Origin: CAZKTO01 sp964555685 | GTDB lineage: Bacteria; Chloroflexota; Dehalococcoidia; SHYB01 | NCBI GenBank assembly: GCA_964555685.1 | Contig: CAZKTO010000004.1 | Coordinates: forward strand, 1 to 64,000 | DNA: 64,000 nucleotides | Direction: 5' to 3' | Shown here: positions 34,474-42,522 of the stretch, one piece after another | Layout: each line of letters begins with the position of its first letter | Numbering within the stretch: the stretch's first letter is position 1 | Program-made: the position numbers and the translations under genes | The notes under the pieces: generated by a model | Told to the model about the DNA's origin: nothing | The model's database searches: none | What the model saw: only the letters and a program-made list of their open reading frames with translations

Positions 34474-34904
34474 CCCTCGTCGTTGCGAGGGCGTCTTCGC
34501 CCGTGGCAACCTGGTGGGGTGGCGGCGGCCTGCCTGGGCTGAGGAAGGCGGGGAATGGGCAAGACCTTCTTTGTGTACATCATGACCAACCCCAGGAAGA
34601 CCGTGCTCTACACCGGTGTGACGAATGACCTCGCCCGCCGTGTCTATGAGCACAAGGAGAAACGTGCCCCCGGCTTTGCCTCACGGTACAACGTGACGGA
34701 CCTTGTCTATTATGAGGTGGCCGAAACCGCCGAAGCTGCCATTGCCCGCGAGAAGCAGGTGAAGGCAGGCTCTCGTCGGCGCAAGATCGATCTCATTCGG
34801 AGGATGAACCCGGCCTGGCGGGACCTGAGCGGTGAGTTGTGAGGGCCCCGCCACCCCACCAGATTGCTTCGCCCCGATGATCTCGGGGCTCGCAACGACG
34901 AGGG
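34474..34904. mobile_element. Candidate GIY-YIG mobile unit flanked by inverted family C repeats
   Basis: The left repeat (34474-34525) and right repeat (34848-34904) are inverted copies. The outer 16 bases CCCTCGTCGTTGCGAG match exactly, and the inner CTGGTGGGGTGGCGG side matches 19 of 20 bases. Between them lies only the GIY-YIG gene. Each repeat is itself palindromic (CGTTGCGAG...GGCAAC). The 431-base unit looks like a compact element. Confidence 0.65.
34555..34842 (+). CDS. Single-domain GIY-YIG endonuclease (YhbQ/URI-like)
   Basis: The 95-residue protein opens MGKTFFVYIMTNPRKTVLYT with the GIY-YIG strands as FVYIMTN and LYTGVTNDL, the catalytic Arg in LARRVYEHKEK, and the metal-binding Glu in IAREKQVKAGSRRRKIDLI. 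The end MNPAWRDLSGEL is typical. Function in this subfamily is unproven; the fold cuts one DNA strand. It is bounded by inverted palindromic repeats, and its GC content is lower than its neighbours'. Confidence 0.93.
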   Translation: MGKTFFVYIMTNPRKTVLYTGVTNDLARRVYEHKEKRAPGFASRYNVTDLVYYEVAETAEAAIAREKQVKAGSRRRKIDLIRRMNPAWRDLSGEL

Positions 34905-34991
34905 GGTGCCGCTTTACGGGCGGATAGGGTTCGGAACTGAATCTTAACTATTCAACAAACTAACGTGACTGAGTACTAGAGGGTCGGGGCC

Positions 34992-35594
34992 CTACACCGT
35001 CAGATCGAACGCCTGGATCACGCCGTCCACCATCAGCCGGACCGCGATGGCCGCCAGCAGCAGGTTCGCGATCTTGGACATGGCGCGCAGGCCGCCCTTG
35101 CCCAGCACCGCCGTTACCACGTCCGCGAACCGGAAGATCAGCCACGCCGCCGCGATGTTGGCGACGAACGCCAGGGCCACGGCGCCGTCGCCATAGCGGT
35201 CCGAGAGGAGGAGCAGCGTCGCCAGGGTGCCTGGCCCCGCCGTCAGCGGCGTGCCGATGGGCACCACCGCGATCATCTCCCGCCGGTCGGGCACGTCCAC
35301 GAGCCGCCCGCCCACCAGGTCCCTGAGCGCCAGCGCCAGGAGCACGATTCCCCCGGCGATGGCGAAGTGGTCCACCTCGATGTCCAGCAAGTCCAGGACG
35401 GCCTGCCCCAAAAAAAGGAACGCGAAGCCCAGGACCGTCGCCGTCGCCAGGGCGATGTTGATGAGCCGCATGCGCTCCTTGGGCGCCGAGCCTTCCAGCA
35501 GGCCCAGCACGATGGGCAGCGTGCCGATGGCGTCGATGGCCACCAGGAGCGGCACGAACGCCAGCAGGAACTCCTTGCCGAACCCCTCGCTCAA
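34992..35594 (-). CDS. MarC-family integral membrane protein
   Basis: The 200-residue protein starts at TTG 35594 (LSEGFGKEFLLAFVPLLVAI) with GGAG six bases upstream. It has about six hydrophobic helices. Family landmarks are IDAIGTLPIVLGLLEG, the repeat-like PIGTPLTAGPGTLATLLLLS and NIAAAWLIFRFAD. Despite the name, MarC has no proven role in multidrug resistance. It starts 25 bases past the end of the double CaiB gene, on the same strand. Confidence 0.9.
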   Translation of the reverse strand: MSEGFGKEFLLAFVPLLVAIDAIGTLPIVLGLLEGSAPKERMRLINIALATATVLGFAFLFLGQAVLDLLDIEVDHFAIAGGIVLLALALRDLVGGRLVDVPDRREMIAVVPIGTPLTAGPGTLATLLLLSDRYGDGAVALAFVANIAAAWLIFRFADVVTAVLGKGGLRAMSKIANLLLAAIAVRLMVDGVIQAFDLTV

Positions 35595-35619
35595 CGCCCG
35601 CTCCGCGCGCCGTGACGCC

Positions 35620-38199
35620 TCACTGCAACACCCCCAGCGCATCCAGCTCGTCGACGCGCCGGGGCGGCAGGCCCAGCTCCCGCTCCAGCGCATCCCGCGT
35701 GTGCTCGCCCAGGAGCGGCGTCCCCCGTTGCACCACGTGCGGCGAGCGGCTCATCAGCCATGGCGGGCGCATGCTCACCGGCCGGCCCAGCTTGGCGTGA
35801 TCGAGGGTCAGGAAGAGCCCGCGCTCCTTCAGGTGCGGGTCCTCGGCGATGCGCCGGTTGCTCATGGACGGCATGGCGGCCACGCCCGCCGATTGGAGCA
35901 GCCGCGTCACCTCGTCGGGCGTCTGGCCCCCCGTCCACGCCGCCACCACCGCCTCCAGCTCGCTCTGGCGCTGGCGGCGGCCGGCCGCCGTCGCGAACCG
36001 GGCGTCGCGGGCCAGGTCCTCGCGGCCCATGGCCAGGCACAGGGCCCGCCACTCCTCGTCGGTCGCCACGGCGACGCTCACCCACTGGTCAGACCCCGAC
36101 ACGTCGGGGCGCCCCGCGCACCGGAAAACGCCGTGGGGCGCCATCCGCGGGTGGCCGTTGCCCAGCCGCGGCGGGAGCCGGTTCGCCAGGCCGACCTCGG
36201 CGAAGGTGTGCCCGAAGAGGCAGGCGATGGAGCCGTACGAGGCCATGTCGATGTGGCGCCCCCGGCCGGTGCGCGCTCGTTCCAGGAGCGCCGCCAGGAC
36301 CGCCAGGGCGATGGTGGCCCCCGCTCGCATGTCCAGAGGCAACTGGAGGAGCGCCGGCGGGCCGTCCGGGTAGCCCGTGATGGCGCTGAGCCCGCTCAGC
36401 CCGGAGAAGACGGCGGCGACGCCGGGGTAATCTTTCTGGGGCCCCGCCGGGCCGAAGCCCGAGGCCGAGACGGTGACGATCGAGGGGTTCATCTGGCGGA
36501 GCACGCCGTGCCCCAGGCCCAGGTCCTCCATGACCCTTGGCCGCATGTTGTCCACCACCGCATCGGAGATGCGGACCAGGTCGTGCACCAGCTCTAGCGC
36601 CTCGGGCCGCTTCACGTCCAGCGCCACGCTGCGCTTGTTCCAGTTGAGCGCGTGAAAGTCAGGCGAGGCATCGGGGTCGCTCCCGGACACGACGACGAAG
36701 TCCAGGTAGCGGGCGATGTCCAGCCGCTGGCGCGACTCGATCTTGATGACGTCCGCCCCCAGGCATGCCAGCAGGTGCGTGGCGATGGGCCCGGCGGCCA
36801 CCCACGTGAACTCGACGATGCGATAGCCCGCCAGCGGTAGAAGGGGACCCTTCGGCAAGATAGGTCCTTCCCCTTCGAGACTCAGGGTCAGGACTCGCTT
36901 CGCTCGGCTCAGGGCAGGCTCTGACCCCACCCCGACAGGTTGGGCCGACTCGCCGGCCTTCCCGGCACGGGAAGGGGGCAGCCGTGGACCCGGTCCCTGG
37001 CCTTCGGCCGGCCCCTCGCCTTTGGGGGAGGAGAGGCCGAACTCGTCCAGGACCTGCTCCGTATGCTCGCCCAGACGCGGCGCACGCGGAAGGAGGCCGC
37101 TGGCGCCGGGCAGGAAAGAGAGGGGCCTGGGCAGCGTCACGCGACGCCCGCCGGGCGCCTCGACCTCGCCGAAGAGGCCGATGGCCTTCGCCTGGGGCGC
37201 CTTGAGCACCTTGTCCGCCGTGGGGAACCAGGCCACGAGCATCCCCCGGCTCTCCAGCATCTCGAAGACCTCTTCCCCCGTCTTGTCCGAGAGCCAGGCG
37301 ATGATCTCCGGGTGGACGGCGGGCAGGTTCGCCCGGCGCTGGGCCGCGGTGACGAAGCGCGGCTCCTTCACCCACTCGGACCGGCCCATGAGCGCGGCCA
37401 GCCGCTCCCACTGCTCCTGCCGGTGAAAGGTCAGGAAGACCCACCCGTCCTTGCACGGGAAGAGCGTCGTGTTGGGCACCTCAACGGTGTAGCGGCCCGA
37501 GAGCTGGCCGCGGTTCAGCCAGAGGTCCATGGCGATCCGGGAGGCGTAGACCTCGGCCTCCCAGCGCGACAGGTCGATGTGCTGGCCGGCGCCGTGGGCG
37601 TCCCGGACGAAGAGGGCGGCCAGCACCGCGTCGGCGGCGAGCAGCCCCGCCGTGTAGTCGGCGATGAGGCCGCCCGCCTGCATCGGCGGACGCCGCGCGT
37701 AGACCTGCGGCGGGTGTCCGATGACCGGGGGCAGCATGTACGCCTCGCCGCCCGCGTGGGCGATGGTGAGGCTCTCGGCCCGCCATCCGGCGCAGGGGCC
37801 CGTCTGCCCGAAGGGCGTGATGGAGACCTGGACTAGCGACGGATTACCGGCGCTCAACGACGCGTAGTCGAGCCCGAGACGCCGGGCCTCCTCCGGCGCC
37901 AGGTCGTCGATGAGCACACCGGCCCGGGCGGCCAGACGGCGCAGGGTCTCGCGCCCCTCGGCGCCGCGCCAGTCGAGGGCCACGCTCTCCTTGCCGGCGT
38001 TGCAGTAGAGGTAGAGCCCGCTGCACTCGGGGTCGGGGCCCGTGAGGGGGAAGGGCCCGTGCGCCCGCGACGGGTCGCCGCCGGTGGGCTCCTCGATCTT
38101 GACGACCCGCGCGCCCAGCTCGGCCAGCAGCCGCCCGCAGTAGGGCCCGGCCACGTGGGAGGCGAGCTCCAGGACAAGCGCGCCGGCTAGCGGTTGCAC
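35620..38199 (-). CDS. Two-domain CaiB/BaiF CoA transferase
   Basis: The 859-residue protein contains two complete class III CoA-transferase domains. Domain 1 (1-400) runs from PLAGALVLELASHVAGPYCG through the catalytic region GGLIADYTAGL to HTEQVLDEFGLS. Domain 2 (about 448-859) runs from LAGYRIVEFTWVAAGPIATH through PLDMRAGATIALAV to HTRDALERELGL. The 50-residue linker (36841-37020) is Pro/Gly/Glu-rich and made of repeat sequence. Domain 2 also has a short palindrome in frame at 36094-36109. Two-domain members are known; internal pairing could mimic the usual dimer. Confidence 0.9.
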   Translation of the reverse strand: MQPLAGALVLELASHVAGPYCGRLLAELGARVVKIEEPTGGDPSRAHGPFPLTGPDPECSGLYLYCNAGKESVALDWRGAEGRETLRRLAARAGVLIDDLAPEEARRLGLDYASLSAGNPSLVQVSITPFGQTGPCAGWRAESLTIAHAGGEAYMLPPVIGHPPQVYARRPPMQAGGLIADYTAGLLAADAVLAALFVRDAHGAGQHIDLSRWEAEVYASRIAMDLWLNRGQLSGRYTVEVPNTTLFPCKDGWVFLTFHRQEQWERLAALMGRSEWVKEPRFVTAAQRRANLPAVHPEIIAWLSDKTGEEVFEMLESRGMLVAWFPTADKVLKAPQAKAIGLFGEVEAPGGRRVTLPRPLSFLPGASGLLPRAPRLGEHTEQVLDEFGLSSPKGEGPAEGQGPGPRLPPSRAGKAGESAQPVGVGSEPALSRAKRVLTLSLEGEGPILPKGPLLPLAGYRIVEFTWVAAGPIATHLLACLGADVIKIESRQRLDIARYLDFVVVSGSDPDASPDFHALNWNKRSVALDVKRPEALELVHDLVRISDAVVDNMRPRVMEDLGLGHGVLRQMNPSIVTVSASGFGPAGPQKDYPGVAAVFSGLSGLSAITGYPDGPPALLQLPLDMRAGATIALAVLAALLERARTGRGRHIDMASYGSIACLFGHTFAEVGLANRLPPRLGNGHPRMAPHGVFRCAGRPDVSGSDQWVSVAVATDEEWRALCLAMGREDLARDARFATAAGRRQRQSELEAVVAAWTGGQTPDEVTRLLQSAGVAAMPSMSNRRIAEDPHLKERGLFLTLDHAKLGRPVSMRPPWLMSRSPHVVQRGTPLLGEHTRDALERELGLPPRRVDELDALGVLQ
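36094..36109. repeat. 16-base palindrome in frame within the double CaiB gene
   Basis: CCCCGACACGTCGGGG encodes part of the loop AGRPDVSGSD just before DQWVSV. The matching loop in other CaiB paralogs here is much shorter (RCKDGRWVA). Confidence 0.8.
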
Positions 38200-38272
38200 G
38201 ATCGCACCGCGGCCTTCGCGTGCGTGGCGTCTGGGTGGTTCATGGGTGGGCGAAGAGACGGCTCCCGCGGCC

Positions 38273-38713
38273 TTACGCCTTCCGCCACTGGGGCAGGCTG
38301 ATGTCCGGCGCCACGTCCTCGAACGTCACCTGGACCGGCATCCCGATGCGCACCTCGGCGGGCCTCACGTCCATGAGCCGCCCCACCATGAAAACGTTCC
38401 CCTCGTCCAGCTTGACCACGGCCACTGGCAGCGGCACCTTGTCGGCGAAGTACGGCAGCACCGGGTGGTAGGCGATGGTGTAGCTCCACACGATGCCCCG
38501 GCCGCTCATGGGGGCCCACTCGTAGCGCATCGAGTGGCAGTCGGGGCAGGCCGGACGCGGGTAGTAGCGGTAGCTCCGGCAGTCGGAGCAGCGCTGGATG
38601 CGCAGCTCGTGCCGTCGGCAGTGCTCCCAGAACTCGTGGTTGTCCCACCCCGGCTGGGGCAGCGGCAGGCCGGCGTAGGGCGCGAAGGGTGCGTTGGGGT
38701 TGGTCTGTGGCAT
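38273..38713 (-). CDS. DUF35 zinc-ribbon/OB-fold protein
   Basis: The 146-residue protein has an N-terminal helix (DNHEFWEHCRRHELRIQRC), a zinc ribbon CSDCRSYRYYPRPACPDC, and a C-terminal OB fold (GRGIVWSYTIAYHPVL, AVVKLDEGNVFMVGRLMD, VTFEDVAPDISLPQW). DUF35 proteins partner with thiolase-like enzymes such as Ltp2 and acetone carboxylase-type or acetoacetyl-CoA thiolases, and help CoA substrate binding. Two Ltp2-like thiolase genes lie close by on the same strand, fitting that role. Confidence 0.93.
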   Translation of the reverse strand: MPQTNPNAPFAPYAGLPLPQPGWDNHEFWEHCRRHELRIQRCSDCRSYRYYPRPACPDCHSMRYEWAPMSGRGIVWSYTIAYHPVLPYFADKVPLPVAVVKLDEGNVFMVGRLMDVRPAEVRIGMPVQVTFEDVAPDISLPQWRKA

Positions 38714-38722
38714 GACGGTGTT

Positions 38723-39187
38723 TTACCTCTCCCCCTTCCCCTCTCCCGCAGGGAGAGGGGCGATCTGTGTTCCCCCTTCCCGCGCCGGGAAGGGGGCCAG
38801 GGGGTTAGGTTCCACGCTGGCTAGGTCAGCGATCCGAGCTAGAACGGCAGCGAGGTTTGCCCTGATGTCCCTGTTCGGCACGCGGAGAATCCTCAGATCT
38901 CGGGCCGCGAGGAGCTGATCACGCGCCGCATCATATTCCTTTTGACGTTGGTGGCTCGGACTATCCACTTCCACAACAAGGGATGCCGCGTGACAGTAGA
39001 AGTCTACGATAAAGCCATCGATCACTTGCTGGCGGCGGAAGTGGAGGCCGTGCAGTCGGTTAGCCCGTATCGCCTGCCAGAGAGTCTGTTCCTCTGGTGT
39101 CATATAGCGGCGCAACGACTTGGCAGCCTCAAGCTTCTCGGCTGCTACCTTTTGTCCGACCACTACTCCACGTCTTTCCATACGCAA
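38723..39187 (-). CDS. DUF559-family endonuclease-like protein, C-terminus encoded by repeat
   Basis: The 154-residue protein has the DUF559 core, related to very-short-patch repair nucleases: SLRRYMTPEEQTLWQAIRAN, LHGLHFRRQQVIDGFIVDFY, and the acidic LVVEVDSPSHQRQ. These supply the PD-(D/E)xK-type residues. The last 29 residues (VEPNPLAPFPAREGG, IAPLPAGEGKGER) are translated family A repeat at 38726-38809. Another family A copy ends 11 bases before the ATG. It lies between the DUF35 and thiolase genes, which would otherwise be adjacent. Confidence 0.85.
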   Translation of the reverse strand: MRMERRGVVVGQKVAAEKLEAAKSLRRYMTPEEQTLWQAIRANRLHGLHFRRQQVIDGFIVDFYCHAASLVVEVDSPSHQRQKEYDAARDQLLAARDLRILRVPNRDIRANLAAVLARIADLASVEPNPLAPFPAREGGTQIAPLPAGEGKGER

Positions 39188-39282
39188 CCTTGTTCGACCT
39201 CTCCCCCGGCCCCTCTCCTGAATGGAGAGGGGCGCACCGTATCCCCCCCTTCCCCACTGGGGAAGGGGGACGGGGGGTTAGG
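38726..39282. mobile_element. Candidate DUF559 mobile unit flanked by direct family A repeats
   Basis: Family A copies at 38726-38809 and 39198-39282 lie in the same orientation on either side of the DUF559 gene. The left copy encodes the protein's tail and its TAA. The right copy's GGTTAGG end supplies the TAA of the thiolase at 39278. The unit is about 557 bases. Confidence 0.6.
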
Positions 39283-40468
39283 TCCCCCTCCTCAAGATAA
39301 ACGCTCCCGTGGGGTCGCTGTTGGCCGCCATGACGACGACGGCGCGGGCGTTGGGCGCCTGCGTCGTCGAGGCGCCGCGGATCTGGCGCACCGCCTCTAG
39401 CACGTTGTTGAAGCCGTGGATGAAGGCCTCCGAGTGCTGCCCGCCGTGGGTGTTCAGGGGCAAGCGGCCGCCGGGCCCCTCGAGGGCGCCGCCCTCGGAG
39501 AAGGGGCCGGCCTCGCCCCGGCCGCAGAAGCCCAGGTCCTCGAGGGCCAGGAGCGCCATGGGCGTGAAGTGGTCGTAGACGTACGCCGCGGCGATATCCT
39601 TGTGCTTGAAGTCCGACTGCTCGAAGAGCCTTCGGCCCAGGCCCGCGGCCATGCGGTCGCGCGGGAAACGGAACCAGTCGCTGAGCTGGTAGTGGGCCGG
39701 CTGCACGTGCTGGGCGAAGGCGTGGACCACGGCCGGCGGCTGCGGCATGCTCCGGGCCTCCTCGGCGCGCGAAAGCACGACGGCGCAGGCCCCGTCCGTC
39801 TCGATGCAGCAGTCGAGGAGGCGCAGCGGGTCGGCGATCATGCGCGATTGGTGGTGGTCCTCCGGGGTGATGGGCGTGCGCATGACGGCGTTGGGGTTGC
39901 GGGAGGCGTGCTTGCGTAGCGCCACGGCCACGTTGGCGAAGTGGTCCTCCGTCCAGCCGTAGTCGTGCATGAGGCGCCGGGCGATGACCGCCATCTCCTG
40001 CGCCGGGCTCTGGATGCCGAAGGGCACGTGGTACTGGCCGTGGCTCGCGATGCGCGGCTCGACCTTCTCCCACGGGCGCCCGCCCTCGCTCGTACCGGGG
40101 CCGAAGACGGACCTGCGCCCCCTCGCCCGCGAACGGTAGGCGACGAGGTGCCTGCACAGCCCGGCGGCGACGCCCAGCGCCCCGTGTCCAACGACAGCGG
40201 CGTAGGCCCCGCCCCCGTGGGGCTGCGTGACATAATAGCCGGCGTTCCCGATGCCGAGGAGCTGGTAGAGGTGGTTGTTCAGCCCCTCCACCTGGAGGTT
40301 GTAGCAGGAGACGCCATCAATGTCTCTGGGTGTGAGGCCCGCGTCGGCGATGGCCTTGAGGATGGCCTCGGCGGCCATGCTCCACTCGGACCGGTTCAGC
40401 CCCTTCCCGTACTCGGTCTGGCCGATGCCGGTGATGGCGACCCCGTCTTGCCACCAGAGTTTAGGCAT
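39278..40468 (-). CDS. SCP2-type thiolase / lipid-transfer protein (Ltp2-like)
   Basis: The 396-residue protein starts MPKLWWQDGVAITGIGQTEY. It shows HGGGAYAAVVGHGALGVAAG where classical thiolases carry the nucleophilic Cys; no Cys is at that spot. The C-terminal NTHGGQHSEAFIHGFNNVLE keeps the catalytic His region. This pattern fits Ltp2-type retro-aldolases, which cleave hydroxyacyl-CoA with a DUF35 partner. The TAA stop is part of a family A repeat. The likely ribosome site GAGAGGG also comes from a repeat (40477-40555). Confidence 0.88.
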   Translation of the reverse strand: MPKLWWQDGVAITGIGQTEYGKGLNRSEWSMAAEAILKAIADAGLTPRDIDGVSCYNLQVEGLNNHLYQLLGIGNAGYYVTQPHGGGAYAAVVGHGALGVAAGLCRHLVAYRSRARGRRSVFGPGTSEGGRPWEKVEPRIASHGQYHVPFGIQSPAQEMAVIARRLMHDYGWTEDHFANVAVALRKHASRNPNAVMRTPITPEDHHQSRMIADPLRLLDCCIETDGACAVVLSRAEEARSMPQPPAVVHAFAQHVQPAHYQLSDWFRFPRDRMAAGLGRRLFEQSDFKHKDIAAAYVYDHFTPMALLALEDLGFCGRGEAGPFSEGGALEGPGGRLPLNTHGGQHSEAFIHGFNNVLEAVRQIRGASTTQAPNARAVVVMAANSDPTGAFILRRGT

Positions 40469-40476
40469 GCTTATCG

Positions 40477-40555
40477 CCCTCTCCCCCAACCCCTCTCCTG
40501 AAGGGAGAGGGGCGATTCCCCCTTCCCTACCAGGGAAGGGGGCCAGGGGGTTAGG
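40477..40555. repeat. Interspersed repeat family A (40.5 kb)
   Basis: Full copy placed eight bases upstream of the thiolase start. Matching start fragments of the thiolase (40445-40468 and 40565-40589, 21 of 24 shared) lie on both sides of it. Confidence 0.85.
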
Positions 40556-40564
40556 GTCTCCCCC

Positions 40565-40589
40565 GGTCCTGCCACCAGAGTTTGGTCAT
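40565..40589 (-). other. Second thiolase start fragment
   Basis: On the minus strand this reads ATG then codons for TKLWWQDRGRP, ending at a TAA in the repeat at 40555. It may be the only remnant of a deleted thiolase paralog or a target duplication made by repeat insertion. Confidence 0.75.
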
Positions 40590-40598
40590 GCTGGTTCC

Positions 40599-41300
40599 TT
40601 ACGGCCGGCTCCGATAACACGTGTCACACAACGGCTTCGCATATGTCACCATCGTCTCTTTGCCGCAAGCGTGGCAGAACTTCTCCGGGTAGTTCTCGTT
40701 TTTCCACTGTGCCCACTCGTTGTAGCAATTGTCACAAAGCGGCTTCTCTTGGTCTAAGGCAATGTCAGCGCGACAGCGGATGCAGACGCCCTCAGGGGCT
40801 CTCGGATCACGGGCGCGGGCGCTTGGTCGGCTGGTTTGCTGTTGAACGTTCTCCACCGGCTCAGCGAGGCGCCTTAATGTGTTGTCCACGTAATCACGGA
40901 TGTGTGTTTGAAGCGCTGGGTCAGCTACAAGGATCGCGATCTCTCGCGAATTCGCGAACGACCCTTTGGTGAAGTTAATAGAGCCGATGACCACCGAATG
41001 TTCATTGAGATATATCTTCGCGTGTAGACCAGGGACGGATTGAACCTTTATCCGGTTCTCCTGCAACCATTCGATGTCGGCCCGCCGATCCAGTTGTTTT
41101 TGGGGGTCGTCCTCATACCTGACCAAGAACTCGACACGTACGCCGGATTTTGCTGCTATACGTAATTCGTCTTTTGCATGGCCCCATAGGCCCAGGTAAG
41201 GAGTGACAATGACGGCGTGCCGTTTGGCGTCGCGGATAACACCGAGCACCGCAGAATCGACTTCATCGTCCGAATAGAACGCCTTTCGGGATTGCTCCAT
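40599..41300 (-). CDS. PLD-like phosphodiesterase domain with C-terminal zinc ribbons
   Basis: The 233-residue protein has one phospholipase-D-type motif, LHAKIYLNEHSVVIGSINFT, near residue 95 (HxK, then GSxN). Residues 170-233 hold four CxxC pairs (CIRC, CDNC, CHAC, CDTC), forming two zinc ribbons. Single-HKD proteins usually dimerise; nuclease or lipid substrates are both possible. Base composition is clearly lower in GC than the flanking thiolases, and it separates them, so I infer recent acquisition. Confidence 0.88.
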   Translation of the reverse strand: MEQSRKAFYSDDEVDSAVLGVIRDAKRHAVIVTPYLGLWGHAKDELRIAAKSGVRVEFLVRYEDDPQKQLDRRADIEWLQENRIKVQSVPGLHAKIYLNEHSVVIGSINFTKGSFANSREIAILVADPALQTHIRDYVDNTLRRLAEPVENVQQQTSRPSARARDPRAPEGVCIRCRADIALDQEKPLCDNCYNEWAQWKNENYPEKFCHACGKETMVTYAKPLCDTCYRSRP

Positions 41301-41307
41301 AAGAACT

Positions 41308-42498
41308 CTACTCCTTCCTCAGAATAAACGCCCCCGTCGGGTCGCTGGAGGCCGCCGAGACGACGACGGCCTTGCAGTCCGGCGCCTGCGTCGTGGACGT
41401 CCCGCGGACCTGGCGCACCGCCTCGGTCACGTTGTTCATCCCGTGGATGAACGCCTCCGAGTGCTGCCCGCCGTGGGTGTTCAGCGGCAGCCGCCCGCCC
41501 GGCCCCTCCAGCGCGCCGCCCTCCGAGAACGCCCCACCCTCGCCGCGACTGCAGAAGCCCAGGTCCTCGAGGGCCAGCAGCACCATCGGCGTGAAGTGGT
41601 CGTAGACCATCACCGCGCCGATGTCATTGGGCTTGAGATCGGACATGGCCCACAGGCGCCGTCCCAGCTCGAGGGCCATCGTGTCGCGGCCGTGCCGCCA
41701 CCACTCGGTTAGGTGATAGTGGGCCGGCTGCGTGTGCTGCGCGACGGCGTGGATGATGGCCGGCCTGTGTCTCAGGTTGCGCGCCTCGCCGGCCCGCGAC
41801 ACGACGACCGCCACGGCGCCGTCCGTCTCGATGCAGCAGTCGAGGAGGCGCAGCGGGTCGGCGATGATGCGCGACTGGTGATGGTCCTCGCGCGTGATGG
41901 GGCCGCGCGGCCTCATGACGGCGTGGGGGTTGCGGACGGCGTGCTTGCGCAACGCGATGGCGACGCTGGCGAAGTGCTCCTCGGTGTAGCCGTAGTCGTG
42001 CATGAGGCGCCGGGCGATGACGGCCATCTCCTGCGCGGGGCTCTGGATGCCAAAGGGTACGTGGTACTGGCCCGTGCCGGGGATGCGCGCCGCCACCTTC
42101 TCCCACGGACGCCCGCCCTGGTCCGACCCGGGGCCGAAGACGGACTTGCGCCCCCGCGCCCGCGACCGGAAGCAGACGACGTGGTTGCACAGGCCCGCCG
42201 CGACCCCCAGCGCCGCCGAGATGACGACGCCTGCGTAGCTCCCGCCCCCGTGGGGCTGGTCGGCGTAGTAGCCGATCTCGCCCAGGCCGATCGTCTGGTG
42301 GAGCTGGTTCTCCCACTCGTCCTGGATGTGGTAGCGGACGACGCCGTCGATCTGCTCGGGCCGCAGCCCCGCGTCGTCGATGGCCTTGAGGATCGCCTCG
42401 GCGGCCATGTCCATGACGCTGCGGTTCAGCCCCTGGGAGAAGGCCGTCTGGCCGATGCCGGTGATGGCGGCCTTATCCTGAATGGGGCTCTTGGGCAT
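41308..42498 (-). CDS. SCP2-type thiolase / lipid-transfer protein (Ltp2-like), paralog
   Basis: The 396-residue protein starts MPKSPIQDKAAITGIGQTAF and is very similar to the thiolase at 39278 over its whole length, including QPHGGGSYAGVVISAALGVA, SRARGRKSVFGPGSDQGG and NTHGGQHSEAFIHGMNN. The nucleophilic Cys position is again without Cys. The pair are tandem duplicates later separated by the PLD-type gene and repeats. It probably cleaves or transfers acyl-CoA together with the DUF35 protein. Confidence 0.88.
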   Translation of the reverse strand: MPKSPIQDKAAITGIGQTAFSQGLNRSVMDMAAEAILKAIDDAGLRPEQIDGVVRYHIQDEWENQLHQTIGLGEIGYYADQPHGGGSYAGVVISAALGVAAGLCNHVVCFRSRARGRKSVFGPGSDQGGRPWEKVAARIPGTGQYHVPFGIQSPAQEMAVIARRLMHDYGYTEEHFASVAIALRKHAVRNPHAVMRPRGPITREDHHQSRIIADPLRLLDCCIETDGAVAVVVSRAGEARNLRHRPAIIHAVAQHTQPAHYHLTEWWRHGRDTMALELGRRLWAMSDLKPNDIGAVMVYDHFTPMVLLALEDLGFCSRGEGGAFSEGGALEGPGGRLPLNTHGGQHSEAFIHGMNNVTEAVRQVRGTSTTQAPDCKAVVVSAASSDPTGAFILRKE

Positions 42499-42522
42499 GG
42501 GGTTCTTAGAAGAATTCCTTAG

